NCBI RefSeq assembly: GCF_003002955.1
Contig: NZ_PVTJ01000005.1
Span: forward strand, 415,660 to 479,659
Direction of reading: 5' to 3'
Source of the DNA: Glycomyces artemisiae
GTDB lineage: Bacteria; Actinomycetota; Actinomycetes; Mycobacteriales; Micromonosporaceae
Length of the DNA stretch: 64,000 nt
Positions 18,003 to 29,200 of the stretch are shown one piece after another. Positions within the stretch are counted from its first letter, which is position 1. Every line of letters starts with the position of its first letter. The position numbers and the translations under genes were made by a program. The notes under the pieces are model-generated. The model made no database searches. It was given only the letters and a program-made list of their open reading frames with translations, and was not told the DNA's origin.

Positions 18003-19316
18003 CTATTCGTTGGCGATGGCGACGACCGCGTCGGCCGCGGCCTGCGCGTCCTTGTCGCCCAGCCAGACCTGATTGAACTCGTCGAGCGCGGCGGTGGAGA
18101 ACGCGGCGTCGTCGAGCGAGAGCGGGTACCCGGTGGTGGTGCCCTCGGCGGCGGTCTGGAAGCCGGAGACGTCGACGCCCTGCCCGGCCCAGTAGTCGGC
18201 GAACCGGCCGTTGAGGTCGGCGACCCCGGGCCAGACGGACCCCAGGTCGGCGGCGATGGCCTGGGCCTGTTCGGAACCGAGGAACTTCACGAACTCCCAG
18301 GCCTCGTCGGGGTGCTCGGTCCCGGCGTAGACCGCGTTGGACAGGCCGTTGATGACGGTGCCGGAGCCGGCGGGGCCGGAGGGGTTGTCGGCGACCGCCC
18401 AGGTGCCCGGTTCGAGGCCGTCGCGGTAGACGCCGAGGGTCCAGGAGCCGTCGAGGGCCGTCGCGGCCGCGCCCGCGGTGACCTGCTCGGAGGCGAGGCT
18501 TCCGTTGGGCTGGTTGGTGACCTCCGCCGGGACGGCGACCCCCCAGCGGTTGTAGAGGTCGGCGGTGAACTCGATGGCCTCGACGCATTCGGGCGCGTCG
18601 ATGGCGTAGTCGCCCCACGGCTCGGTCTGGAGGTCGCAGCCGTTCTGGACGGCGTAGTTCCACCAGTCGGTCTGGCCGGTGGAGGAGGCCATCGCGGTGC
18701 CGTACTGGACCACGTTCCCGGGGTCGAAGTCGGGCGAGAGGGCGTTGTCGCCGTCCGCGTCGACGGTGAGCTTCTGCAGGAACTCGACGTAGGTGCCGCC
18801 GTCGTCGGGGTTCCATTCGAGGCCGTCGAGTTCGGACGGGTCGATGCCGGCGGCTTCGAGCGCGTCGAGGCGGTAGACCATCGCGATGGAGTCCCAGTCC
18901 TTGGGGAGGCCGTACTGGTCGCCTTCGAACTGCCAGGAGGCGTAGAGGTCCTCGGGGTAGACCGAGGCGTCGAGGCCGTCCTCCTCGATGCGGTCGGTGA
19001 GCGGCAGCAGGACGCCCGAGGAGGCGTAGGCGGGGAAGCGGGAGACGTGGTTCCAGAACACGTCGGGCGCGGACTCGCCCGCGAACTGGCTGTCGAGGCC
19101 GGGCCAGTACTCGTCCCAGGGGGTCTGTTCGAGTTCGATCCGGATGTCGGGGTGGTCCTCGTTGAAGGCGTCGATCATCGCCTCCAGCGCGGGGCGCTGC
19201 GGGTCGTCCCAGAAGGCGTAGCGGAGGGTGACGGCGCCGTCGTCCCCGCCGCCGCAGGCGGCGAGGGCCAGCGGTGCGGCGAGGGCGAGCGCGGCCGCGG
19301 TGCGAAGCCGGGTCAT
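18003..19316 (-). CDS. Sugar ABC transporter substrate-binding lipoprotein
   Basis: This 437-aa lipoprotein has the lipobox LAAC around residue 21 followed by a GGGDDG linker. Core segments match family 1 solute-binding proteins: VTLRYAFWDDPQRPALEAMIDAFNEDHPDI, DVFWNHVSRFPAYASSGVLLPL, YGLPKDWDSIAMVYRLDAL and AWEFVKFLGSEQAQAI. The AAAGGAG ribosome site is upstream of the ATG. It is the third gene of its operon, after both permeases, whereas the binding protein usually comes first. With the LacI and GH36 genes downstream, alpha-galactosides are the likely ligand. Confidence 0.9.
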   Translation of the reverse strand: MTRLRTAAALALAAPLALAACGGGDDGAVTLRYAFWDDPQRPALEAMIDAFNEDHPDIRIELEQTPWDEYWPGLDSQFAGESAPDVFWNHVSRFPAYASSGVLLPLTDRIEEDGLDASVYPEDLYASWQFEGDQYGLPKDWDSIAMVYRLDALEAAGIDPSELDGLEWNPDDGGTYVEFLQKLTVDADGDNALSPDFDPGNVVQYGTAMASSTGQTDWWNYAVQNGCDLQTEPWGDYAIDAPECVEAIEFTADLYNRWGVAVPAEVTNQPNGSLASEQVTAGAAATALDGSWTLGVYRDGLEPGTWAVADNPSGPAGSGTVINGLSNAVYAGTEHPDEAWEFVKFLGSEQAQAIAADLGSVWPGVADLNGRFADYWAGQGVDVSGFQTAAEGTTTGYPLSLDDAAFSTAALDEFNQVWLGDKDAQAAADAVVAIANE

Positions 19317-19341
19317 GCGGACGTCTCCTTTCGGGAGGGGT

Positions 19342-20157
19342 TCACTTCATGCCGCTCAAGGCGATCGAGCGGACGATGTGGCGCTGGAACGCCAGGAAGA
19401 CGGCGACCAGCGGGAGGAGCGCCATCGCCGAGGCGGCGAGGACGAGGTGGTACTGCTGGTTGAACTGGCCCTGCATCTGGGCGATGCCGCGGGTGATGAC
19501 GCGGGTGGCCTCGGAGTGGGTGATGATGAGCGGCCAGAGCAGGTTGTTCCAGGTGTTGACGAAGGCGACGATCGCGAGCGTGCCGAGGACGGGCCGGGAC
19601 ATGGGCACGACGACGCGCCACAGGACCGTGCCGGTGCCGGCGCCGTCGATGCGGGCGGCCTGCTCGATCGATTCGGGGATGGTCTTGAAGTACTGGCGCA
19701 GCAGGAACACGCTGTAGGGCATGAGGAACCCGAACACGAACGGCAGGATCAGCCCGACGTGGGTGTCGACGAGCCCGAGCTCGCGCACGATCACGAAGGT
19801 GGGCACGAGGGTCACGATCTGCGGCACCATCATCGTCCCGATGTAGGCCCAGAACAGGGCGTCGCGGCCGGGGAAGCGCAGCCGGGCGAAGGCGTAGGCG
19901 GCGAGGGTGGCGACGACGAGCTGGCAGGCGGTCACGGCGACGGCGACGAGAAGTGAGTTCGCGGCGAACAGCGCGAAGTCGTAGCGGCTCCAGACCTCGG
20001 CGAAGTTCGCGAGGACCGGGTTGCGCGGCGGCAGCCAGGGGTCGGAGGTGAGGATCTCCTGCCCGGACTTGAACGCGGCGCTCGCGGTGAGCAGGTAGGG
20101 GCCGACGGAGACGACGGCGCCCGCGGTCAGCACGGCGTAGAGGAGGATTCGCTTCAC
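19342..20157 (-). CDS. Sugar ABC transporter permease (MalG type)
   Basis: The GTG at 20157 is supported by GGAGG eight bases upstream and by the 11-bp gap to the preceding permease. The 271-aa protein has six membrane helices, the EAA-type loop QAARIDGAGTGTVLWRVVVPMSRP and a C-terminal FQRHIVRSIALSGMK tail. It forms the channel with the permease encoded at 20169-21095. Confidence 0.92.
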   Translation of the reverse strand: MKRILLYAVLTAGAVVSVGPYLLTASAAFKSGQEILTSDPWLPPRNPVLANFAEVWSRYDFALFAANSLLVAVAVTACQLVVATLAAYAFARLRFPGRDALFWAYIGTMMVPQIVTLVPTFVIVRELGLVDTHVGLILPFVFGFLMPYSVFLLRQYFKTIPESIEQAARIDGAGTGTVLWRVVVPMSRPVLGTLAIVAFVNTWNNLLWPLIITHSEATRVITRGIAQMQGQFNQQYHLVLAASAMALLPLVAVFLAFQRHIVRSIALSGMK

Positions 20158-20168
20158 GGTGGCGCCTC

Positions 20169-21095
20169 CTAACTGAAGTCGTAGACGGTGCGTTTGCGGA
20201 ACAGGAGCACCTGGAGCAGGGTGATCGCGGCGATGACCGCGAACAGGACCACGGCGAGCATGGAGCCGTATCCGGCGCTGCGCTGGGTGAAGGACTCCAG
20301 GTAGATCTGGTAGTTCAGGGTGGCGGTGGATCCGGCGGGGCCGCCCGCGGTCATGACGTGGATGGTGTCGAAGACCTGGAACGAGCCGATGACGCTGGTG
20401 ACGAGGACGAACAGCATGGCGGGGCGCAGCAGCGGCAGGGTGATCGCGAAGAACCGGTGGGTCCGCGAGGCGCCGTCGACGTCGGCCGCCTCGTAGAGCT
20501 GGGCGGGGATCGCCTGGAGCCCTGCGAGGAAGAACAGCATGGTGTAGCCGGTGTACTGCCAGACGTTCACCGAGGCGACGACCGGCATGGCCCAGGCGGT
20601 GTCGTTGAGCCAGGAGGCGCCGTCGACGCCGAAGAGGCCGAGGAAGCGGTTGAGGCCGCCGTTGACGGGGTCGAAGACCCAGCGCCAGATGACGCCGAGC
20701 GCGACGGGCATGGCCATCCACGGCAGGACGTAGACGACGCGGAAGGCGTTGCGGCCCTTGATCTTCGAGTTCAGCGCCAAGGCGAGGAGCAGGGCGAGGA
20801 CGGTCTGGGCGGGGATGTTGAGCAGCACGTAGTAGAACGTGTTGCCGATGGACTGGAGCGCGCGGTCGTCCCCGGCGAGGTCGCGGTAGTTCCGGAGGCC
20901 CACGAACTCGGGGTCGGTGAGGAAGTTCCATTCGAAGAGGCTCAGGATGAGCACCGCGAGGATCGGCAGGACCAGGAAGACGACGAAGCCCACGAGGCTC
21001 GGCGCGAGCAGCGCGTAGGCGGTCGCGGCGCCGCCGCGGCGCCTCCTGCGAGCGCTCACAGGCGGTGCGGCGGTGTCGGTCCGGCGGTCCGCCAC
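20169..21095 (-). CDS. Sugar ABC transporter permease (MalF type)
   Basis: I place the start at the GTG at 21095, which has GGGGAGG four bases or so upstream; longer in-frame extensions would run back through the promoter. The 308-aa protein has a basic N-terminus, six hydrophobic helices beginning ATAYALLAPSLVGFVVFLVLPI, and the EAA loop YEAADVDGASRTHRFFAITLP. It is the first gene of the minus-strand operon (MalF, MalG, binding protein, LacI, GH36) and lies below a clear promoter. No ATPase gene is in the window. Confidence 0.9.
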   Translation of the reverse strand: MADRRTDTAAPPVSARRRRRGGAATAYALLAPSLVGFVVFLVLPILAVLILSLFEWNFLTDPEFVGLRNYRDLAGDDRALQSIGNTFYYVLLNIPAQTVLALLLALALNSKIKGRNAFRVVYVLPWMAMPVALGVIWRWVFDPVNGGLNRFLGLFGVDGASWLNDTAWAMPVVASVNVWQYTGYTMLFFLAGLQAIPAQLYEAADVDGASRTHRFFAITLPLLRPAMLFVLVTSVIGSFQVFDTIHVMTAGGPAGSTATLNYQIYLESFTQRSAGYGSMLAVVLFAVIAAITLLQVLLFRKRTVYDFS

Positions 21096-21141
21096 TGGCG
21101 CCTCCCCTCTGCGGATTACATCAACGAAGTGACAAGATTGA

Positions 21142-21170
21142 ATGTTAGGGCTCACAAACGGACGCGTCAA
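21142..21170 (-). promoter_or_regulatory. Promoter of the alpha-galactoside import operon
   Basis: On the minus strand TTGACG (21165-21170) and TAACAT (21142-21147) are separated by exactly 17 bp, a near-consensus housekeeping promoter about 47 bp before the GTG at 21095. Confidence 0.7.
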
Positions 21171-21182
21171 GGCCGCCTTGAC
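21166..21182. promoter_or_regulatory. Perfect 17-bp operator-like palindrome over the -35 box
   Basis: GTCAAGGC and GCCTTGAC are perfect inverted arms around a single C. The site covers the -35 hexamer of the minus-strand importer promoter, so a repressor bound here would exclude RNA polymerase. The LacI protein encoded in this operon is the obvious candidate. Confidence 0.65.
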
Positions 21183-21237
21183 CAGGCATCGATTGCCATC
21201 TATTCTTCCGGGTACGGGCCCTCGTGATCCCCGTTGA

Positions 21238-23130
<1,893 letters not shown>

Positions 23131-23138
23131 GCCGGTGA

Positions 23139-23168
23139 GCGGCCCGGCCCCGGCTTGGGCCGGGCCGC
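23139..23168. terminator. Strong hairpin terminator after the GH-A gene
   Basis: A perfect 12-bp stem, GCGGCCCGGCCC (23139-23150) with GGGCCGGGCCGC (23157-23168), closes a 6-nt loop nine bases after the stop codon. There is no long T-run, as is usual in actinobacteria. Confidence 0.75.
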
Positions 23169-23256
23169 TTCCGCCGGCGCCGCCTCGGGGTTGATCCGAT
23201 GATTTCCCGGGCGCGGCGCCGCCGAAGCCGATCCTTATGGTGAAATATAGACATAC

Positions 23257-23286
23257 TTGACTTGATAGATCCAACCTTTATAGACT
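23257..23286 (+). promoter_or_regulatory. Promoter of the GH2 gene in an AT-rich patch
   Basis: TTGACT (23257-23262) is followed by TATAGA at 23279 (16-bp spacer) or TAGACT at 23281 (18-bp spacer). The patch 23230-23295 is far richer in A/T than its surroundings and holds a second TTGACA at 23288. The ATG follows at 23336. Confidence 0.6.
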
Positions 23287-23335
23287 GTTGACAATGTTCG
23301 CCGCCGCGCTCGCGGCCACCCCCCGGAGGAACGAC

Positions 23336-26300
23336 ATGGCAGCGTCCACCGAACCCGGCGGCCGCGCGCGCCGCCGCACCGTCATCGGCGGCGGCCTCGC
23401 CGCGCTCGGGAGCGCCTCCCTCCCGCTCGCGGCCGAACCGGCAGCGGCCCAGCAGGAGACGGACGCCGACGGCCTCGACGCGGCCGCCTGGACCGACCCG
23501 CCCAACGGCTATCCCGAGTGGAACAACAACATCGGGATCTTCCAGGTCGGCGCCGAGCCCGCCCACGCCACGTTCACGCCCTACGCCGACCTCGCCCAGG
23601 CCCTCGCGGCCGACCGCACCGACTCGCCCTACCGCCTCGGCCTCGACGGCGACTGGCGGTTCCAGCACGCCGACCGCCCCGCCGACCGCGACCTCGACTT
23701 CTACCGGACCGACCTCGACGACAGCGGCTGGGACACCATGCCGGTGCCCGCCAACTGGCAGCCCGAGGGCTACGACTTCCCCATCTACCTCAACTTCACC
23801 TACCCCTGGTGGGGCGCCAACGGCCAGAACGAGAACGCCCAGCCGCCCTACGCGCCCACCCGGTTCAACCCCGTGGGCCAGTACCGCCGCTCCTTCGACC
23901 TGCCGTCCGCCTGGCAGGGACGGCGCGTCCACCTCCACTTCGAAGGCGTCAAGTCCGGCTTCTACCTGTGGGTCAACGGCACCAAGGTCGGCTACCGCGA
24001 AGGCTCGTACACGCCGTCCGAATTCGACATCACCGACCACGTGCACTCCGGCGCCAACCAGATCGCCGTCGAGGTCTACCGCTTCCCCGACGGCGACTGG
24101 CTCGAAGACCAGGACATGATCCGCCTCTCCGGCGTCTTCCGGCCCGTCTTCCTCTACTCGCTCCCCGCGGTGCACCTGCGCGACTTCAAGATCGACACCC
24201 CGCTGCGGGACAACTACACCAACGCCGACCTCGCCGTCGCGGTCGCCGTCCGCAACCGCGGCGCGCAGCAGACCGCGACCTACACGGTCGAGACCCAGCT
24301 CTACGACGCGGGCGGCCAGGCCGTCTGGTCCGCACCGCTCCAGACCCAGGTCGCCATCGGCTCCGTCCAACCGGGACAGGACGCGACCGGCAAGGGCGCC
24401 AAAGCCGTTCAGGGCCCGCGGCTCTGGTCCGCCGAGCACCCCAACCTCTACACCGCCGTCCTGCGCCTGCGCGACCCCTCCGGCGCCGTCACCCAGACCG
24501 TCTCCGCGCGCGTCGGCTTCCGCGAGTTCGCCATCCGCGACGGCCTCATGCGCATCAACGGCAGACCGGTCTCCCTGCGCGGCGTCAACCGCCACGAGAT
24601 GGACCCCGACCACGCCGCCGCGCTCACCCGCGAGGACATGATCCGCGACATCGCGGTCATGAAGCGGCTCAACATCAACGCGATGCGCACCTCCCACTAC
24701 CCCAACCACCCCGACTGGTACGACCTCGCCGACGAGTACGGCATGTACGTCATGGACGAGGCCAACCTCGAAACCCACGGCGTCCGCGACGACTACCCCG
24801 CCTCGAACGCCGCCTGGACCGCCGCCGTCGTCGACCGGGCCGCCCAGATGGTCCACCGCGACAAGAACCACCCCTCGGTCGTCATGTGGTCCTTGGGCAA
24901 CGAAGCCGGCGGCGGCTCCAACTTCGTCGCCATGCGCGACTGGATCAAGGCCGCCGACCCGACCCGCATCGTCCAGTACGAAGGCGACAACCGGCCCGCC
25001 GTCAGCGACATCCGCTCGCAGATGTACAACACCGCTGCGGGCATCCGCGACCGCGCCCTCGACACCGGCGACACCCGGCCGTACATCCTCGTCGAGTACT
25101 CGCACGCGATGGGCAACTCCAACGGCGGCTTCAAGGAGTACTGGGACGTCATCCGCCAGTACCCCGTCCTGCAAGGCGGGTACATCTGGGACTTCACCGA
25201 CCAGGGCCTGCGCTGGCCGATCCCCCTCGGCGGTGGGGCCACGTACCTCGCCTACGGCGGCGACTGGGGCGACAGCCCCAACGACGGCAACTTCTGCGCC
25301 AACGGCATCGTCTCCGCCGAGCGGAAGCCCGCGGGCAAGGCCGCCGAGGTCAAGCGGGTCTACCAGGCGCTCAACACGACCGCGGGCACCGACCTCGCCG
25401 CGGGGGACGTGCGGATCACCAACGAGTTCGCCTTCACCAACGCGAACGAGTTCGACGGCAAATGGGCGCTGGTCGCCGACGGCGAGACGGTGCAGAGCGG
25501 CAGCCTCACCGCCGCGCAGCTCGACATCGCCCCGCTCACGAGCAAGGCGATCCGCGTGCCGGTCCAGCGCCCCGCCTCACCCGCGCCCGGCGCGGAGTAC
25601 TTCCTCGAACTCTCGTTCACCCTCAAGGCCGCGACCGCCTGGGCCGACGCCGGACACGAAGTGGCAGCCCAGCAGCTCGCGGTCGACTTCGACAGCCCGC
25701 CCGTCGTCCCCGTCCCGATCACGGAGGTGCCGACGCTCGCGGACACCGAAGCGAGCGACCGGATCACCGTCGCCGGCGACGGCTTCAGCGTCACCGTCTC
25801 CAAGACCACCGGGGAGATCACCGCGTACGAGGCGATGGGCATGCGGCTGGTCGACTCCGGCCCCGTCCCGAACTTCTGGCGCGCGCCCACCGACAACGAC
25901 CGCGGCAACGGCCACCCGAGCCGCAACGGCACCTGGCGGACCGCGGGACGCAACAGGACGGTCACCGGCGTCACCGTCGCCCGGCCCTCCGACCGATCCC
26001 GCCAGATCACCGTGCGGGGCACCCTGCCGACGAGCACGCAGTCCACGTACACGACGACGTACACCGTCTACGGCAACGGTGAGATCAAAGTGGACTTCAC
26101 GCTCCATCCCGGAGCGTCGAGCCTGCCCTACATCCCCGAGGTCGGCACGATGCTGTTCCTGCCCGCTTCGCTGGAGCGGATGCACTACTACGGCCGCGGG
26201 CCGGAGGAGAACCACTGGGACCGGCACACCGGGACCGACGTCGGCGTCTACTCCTCCACCGTGGCAGAGCAGTGGACGGGCTACATCCGCCCGCAGGAGA

Positions 26301-27085
26301 ACGGCAACAAGACCGACGTCCGCTGGGTCGCCCTCGTCGACGGCAGCGGCCGCGGCCTCCTCGCCGCCGGCGAACCGCTGCTCGAAGTCAACGCCTCCCA
26401 CTTCACGCCGGAAGACCTCTCCGGGAGCGCCCGCCACGACTACCAGCTCACCCCGCGCCAGGAAGTGGTGCTGCGCCTGAACCACCGGCAGACGGGCGTC
26501 GGCGGCGACAACAGCTGGGGCGCGCAGCCGCTCGACCAGTACAAGCTGTTCGCCAACCGCGACTACACCTACACCTACCGGCTCAGGCCGCTGCCCGCCG
26601 TCGACCAGGCGACGGCGCTCTCCCGCCGCCCCACCGAGACCGGCGGCGTCAGCGGGCCGGTGCAGCCTGGCGTGTACTACCGCCTGTCGCCACAGCACAG
26701 CGGCAAGGCCGCCGACATCACCGGCGCCTCCGCCGCCGCCGGGGCCGCACTCGTGCAGTGGACGCCCAACAACGGCGCCAACCAGCAGTTCGACTTCGTC
26801 GACGCCGGAAGCGGCTACTGGCGCATCCGCGCCCGCCACTCCGGCCTGGTCCTCCAAGTCGCGGGGACCGGCACCGGAGCGGACATCACCCAGCAGCCCT
26901 CCTCCAGCGCGACCACCCAGCAGTGGCAGGTGACCGACCACGGCGGCGGCACCGTCAGCCTCGTCAACCGCGCCAGCGGCCTTGCCATGGACGTCTGGAG
27001 CCAGTCCACCGCCGACGGCGCCCGCATCTCCCAATGGACCTACACCGGCGCCGCCAACCAGCGCTTCAACCTCCAACGCACCTGA
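23336..27085 (+). CDS. Secreted GH2 beta-galactosidase with C-terminal CBM13
   Basis: This 1249-aa enzyme has a GGAGGA ribosome site six bases before the ATG and a Tat signal (ARRRTVIGGGLAALGSASLPLAAEPAAA). Domains in order: GH2 sugar-binding sandwich (YRLGLDGDWRFQHADRP), immunoglobulin-like domain, TIM barrel with RGVNRHEMDPDHAAAL, acid/base E523 in WSLGNEAGGG and nucleophile E587 in VEYSHAMGNSNGG, then the LacZ-type small-chain domain (FWRAPTDNDRGNG, MHYYGRGPEENHWDR). From about residue 1105 a ricin-type trefoil carries NQQFDFV, TQQWQVTDHGGG and NQRFNLQRT. Tat export fits a large metal-dependent LacZ-type enzyme folded before secretion. It probably releases beta-galactose from xyloglucan or galactan side chains. 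Confidence 0.92.
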   Translation: MAASTEPGGRARRRTVIGGGLAALGSASLPLAAEPAAAQQETDADGLDAAAWTDPPNGYPEWNNNIGIFQVGAEPAHATFTPYADLAQALAADRTDSPYRLGLDGDWRFQHADRPADRDLDFYRTDLDDSGWDTMPVPANWQPEGYDFPIYLNFTYPWWGANGQNENAQPPYAPTRFNPVGQYRRSFDLPSAWQGRRVHLHFEGVKSGFYLWVNGTKVGYREGSYTPSEFDITDHVHSGANQIAVEVYRFPDGDWLEDQDMIRLSGVFRPVFLYSLPAVHLRDFKIDTPLRDNYTNADLAVAVAVRNRGAQQTATYTVETQLYDAGGQAVWSAPLQTQVAIGSVQPGQDATGKGAKAVQGPRLWSAEHPNLYTAVLRLRDPSGAVTQTVSARVGFREFAIRDGLMRINGRPVSLRGVNRHEMDPDHAAALTREDMIRDIAVMKRLNINAMRTSHYPNHPDWYDLADEYGMYVMDEANLETHGVRDDYPASNAAWTAAVVDRAAQMVHRDKNHPSVVMWSLGNEAGGGSNFVAMRDWIKAADPTRIVQYEGDNRPAVSDIRSQMYNTAAGIRDRALDTGDTRPYILVEYSHAMGNSNGGFKEYWDVIRQYPVLQGGYIWDFTDQGLRWPIPLGGGATYLAYGGDWGDSPNDGNFCANGIVSAERKPAGKAAEVKRVYQALNTTAGTDLAAGDVRITNEFAFTNANEFDGKWALVADGETVQSGSLTAAQLDIAPLTSKAIRVPVQRPASPAPGAEYFLELSFTLKAATAWADAGHEVAAQQLAVDFDSPPVVPVPITEVPTLADTEASDRITVAGDGFSVTVSKTTGEITAYEAMGMRLVDSGPVPNFWRAPTDNDRGNGHPSRNGTWRTAGRNRTVTGVTVARPSDRSRQITVRGTLPTSTQSTYTTTYTVYGNGEIKVDFTLHPGASSLPYIPEVGTMLFLPASLERMHYYGRGPEENHWDRHTGTDVGVYSSTVAEQWTGYIRPQENGNKTDVRWVALVDGSGRGLLAAGEPLLEVNASHFTPEDLSGSARHDYQLTPRQEVVLRLNHRQTGVGGDNSWGAQPLDQYKLFANRDYTYTYRLRPLPAVDQATALSRRPTETGGVSGPVQPGVYYRLSPQHSGKAADITGASAAAGAALVQWTPNNGANQQFDFVDAGSGYWRIRARHSGLVLQVAGTGTGADITQQPSSSATTQQWQVTDHGGGTVSLVNRASGLAMDVWSQSTADGARISQWTYTGAANQRFNLQRT

Positions 27086-27232
27086 TCCGCTCGTCCGACA
27101 GTGAAAAACGACCAGCAGACGGTGAACCTGGACCTTCCGAGCCCCGTGGTCCGCGCCTAGCCTCGACACGGCGACGATCAGCCTGATCACCGCCGGCGCC
27201 GTCGGCGTGACTCCTCGAAAGGAAGCCCGGCC

Positions 27233-29122
27233 ATGACTGGAACGCACCGCTTGAGCACACCCGTCGTACCTTCCACCGGAGCCCTCCGACCCCTGGGGAC
27301 GGACGAAGTGCGCATCACCGGCGGCCACTGGTTCGAGCGGCAGGCGGTGAACGCGGCGGCGACGATCCGCCACTGCCTGCACTGGCTCGAAGCACTCGAA
27401 TGGACCGCCAACTTCGACCGCGCCGCAGAGGGGAAGGAGTTCAAGCGGACCGGCTTCCAGTTCTCCGACTCGGAGGTCTACAAGCTGGCCGAGGCGATGG
27501 CGTGGGAGATCGGCCGGACCGGCGACCCCGGTTTGGAGGAGGAGTTCCAGAAGCTGACCGCCCGCATCGGCGCGGCCCAGCATGAGGACGGCTACCTGAA
27601 CACCGCGTTCGGCAGCCCGGGTCAGGGGCCCCGGTACTCGGACCTGGAATGGGGCCACGAGCTGTACTGCTTCGGCCACCTGATCCAGGCCGCCGTCGCG
27701 CGCTTTCGCAACCACGGCGAGGACGAGTTCACTCGGATCGCGCGGCGGGCCGCCGACCATGTGTGCGACACGTTCGGGCCCGGGGGGATCGAGCGGATCT
27801 GCGGGCACGCCGAGATCGAAGTGGCCTTGGCCGAGTTCTCCCGCGCCACCGGCGAGGCGCGTTATCTGGAGCAGGCGCGGCTGTTCATCGAGCGCCACGG
27901 CCAGAAGACGTTGAAGGAGAACGGCTTCTACTATCAGGACGATGTCACGGTCCGCGACGCCGAGGTGCTGCGCGGTCATGCGGTTCGCGCGCTCTATCTC
28001 ACCTGCGGCGCGATCGACGTGGCCGTCGAGACCGGCGACGCCGAGCTGCTCGAATCGCTGCGCCGCCAGTGGGACCGGACGGTCGCGCGCCGCACGCACC
28101 TGACCGGAGGCATGGGCTCGCAGTACGCCGACGAGGCGTTCGGCCGCGACTTCGCGCTCAACCCGGATGAGGCGTACTCGGAGTCGTGCGCCGCGATCGC
28201 GGCGATCATGACCGCCTGGCGCCTGACCCTCGCCACCGGGGAGCCGCATCACGGGGACATGATCGAGCGGATCGCCTGGAACGTGCTCTCCGGCGCGGTC
28301 GCCCCCGACGGGAAGTCGTTCTTCTACGCCAACCCGCTCCACCAGCGCACCGCCGACCCCGAACCGCCGACCGAAGGGGCGCTCCCGCACCTGAGCGCCG
28401 GAGGCCGACGGGGCCACTGGTTCGAGGTCTCCTGCTGCCCGACCAACCTCGCCCGCACGTTCGCCCAGTTCGCCGCGTACGTCGCCACCACCAGCGAGCA
28501 CGGCGTGCAGATCCACCAGTTCACGCCCTGCACCATCGACACCGATGTCGACGGTGCCCGCCTCGCGCTCACCGTCGAGACGAACTACCCCGACAATGGC
28601 GCGATCGCGGCGCGAATCGACGCCAACGACGGCGGCGCGCGGACCGTGTCGCTCCGGGTGCCGCATTGGGCCGAAGGCGCCACGATCACCGGTCCCGACG
28701 GCATCGCCCGCTCCGCCGTGCCCGGTTCGTTCGCCGGCGTCACCGCAGACTTCGCGCCCGGCGACGAGATCCGCCTCCACTTGCCGATCGAACCGCGCTG
28801 GACCTATCCGCATCGGCGCATCGACGGCCTGCACGGCTGCGCCGCGGTCGAACGCGGGCCCGAAGTGTGGTGCGTCGAGAGCATCGACCTCCCAGACGGC
28901 GCCGACCTGGCGGACCTCGCCGTCGACGACCGAGCGCCCCTGTCCGAGCGCGTCGGCCGAATCGTCGTCCAAGGGCTCCTCGGCGACCGCCCCGGCGAGT
29001 GGCCGTACGGTCCGGACGCCGATGCGGGGAGCGGTGGGCCCGCCGAGATAGCACTGGTGCCTTTCCGACTCCGCGACACGAGAGGACCGGCCGCCATGAG
29101 GGTCTGGAATCCGATCGCATGA
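27233..29122 (+). CDS. GH127 beta-L-arabinofuranosidase
   Basis: This 629-aa cytoplasmic enzyme matches the HypBA1-type family. The expected zinc/nucleophile set is intact and correctly spaced: E301 (YADEAFG), E317-x-C319 (YSESC) and the pair C401-C402 (SCCPTN), where the second cysteine would be the nucleophile. An (alpha/alpha)6 barrel precedes a C-terminal beta-sandwich (VSLRVPHWAEGATI). An AAAGGA ribosome site lies nine bases before the ATG. There is no signal peptide, so it should act on imported arabino-oligosaccharides. It is followed after 78 bp by the GH120 gene on the same strand. Confidence 0.92.
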   Translation: MTGTHRLSTPVVPSTGALRPLGTDEVRITGGHWFERQAVNAAATIRHCLHWLEALEWTANFDRAAEGKEFKRTGFQFSDSEVYKLAEAMAWEIGRTGDPGLEEEFQKLTARIGAAQHEDGYLNTAFGSPGQGPRYSDLEWGHELYCFGHLIQAAVARFRNHGEDEFTRIARRAADHVCDTFGPGGIERICGHAEIEVALAEFSRATGEARYLEQARLFIERHGQKTLKENGFYYQDDVTVRDAEVLRGHAVRALYLTCGAIDVAVETGDAELLESLRRQWDRTVARRTHLTGGMGSQYADEAFGRDFALNPDEAYSESCAAIAAIMTAWRLTLATGEPHHGDMIERIAWNVLSGAVAPDGKSFFYANPLHQRTADPEPPTEGALPHLSAGGRRGHWFEVSCCPTNLARTFAQFAAYVATTSEHGVQIHQFTPCTIDTDVDGARLALTVETNYPDNGAIAARIDANDGGARTVSLRVPHWAEGATITGPDGIARSAVPGSFAGVTADFAPGDEIRLHLPIEPRWTYPHRRIDGLHGCAAVERGPEVWCVESIDLPDGADLADLAVDDRAPLSERVGRIVVQGLLGDRPGEWPYGPDADAGSGGPAEIALVPFRLRDTRGPAAMRVWNPIA

Positions 29123-29187
29123 CCAGTCGGCGTCAGTGATCGAGCGCGGTCGATGGGCTGGGTGGGGGCTCGGCTGAGGGCGGCGGC

Positions 29188-29193
29188 TAAGGT
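29188..29193 (+). promoter_or_regulatory. -10 box for a leaderless GTG start at 29201
   Basis: TAAGGT lies seven bases before GTG 29201. No ribosome site is present, and the first residues after this GTG (ELHVAKSGSD) already match the start of GH120 proteins. Confidence 0.45.
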
Positions 29194-29200
29194 GTGCGGC

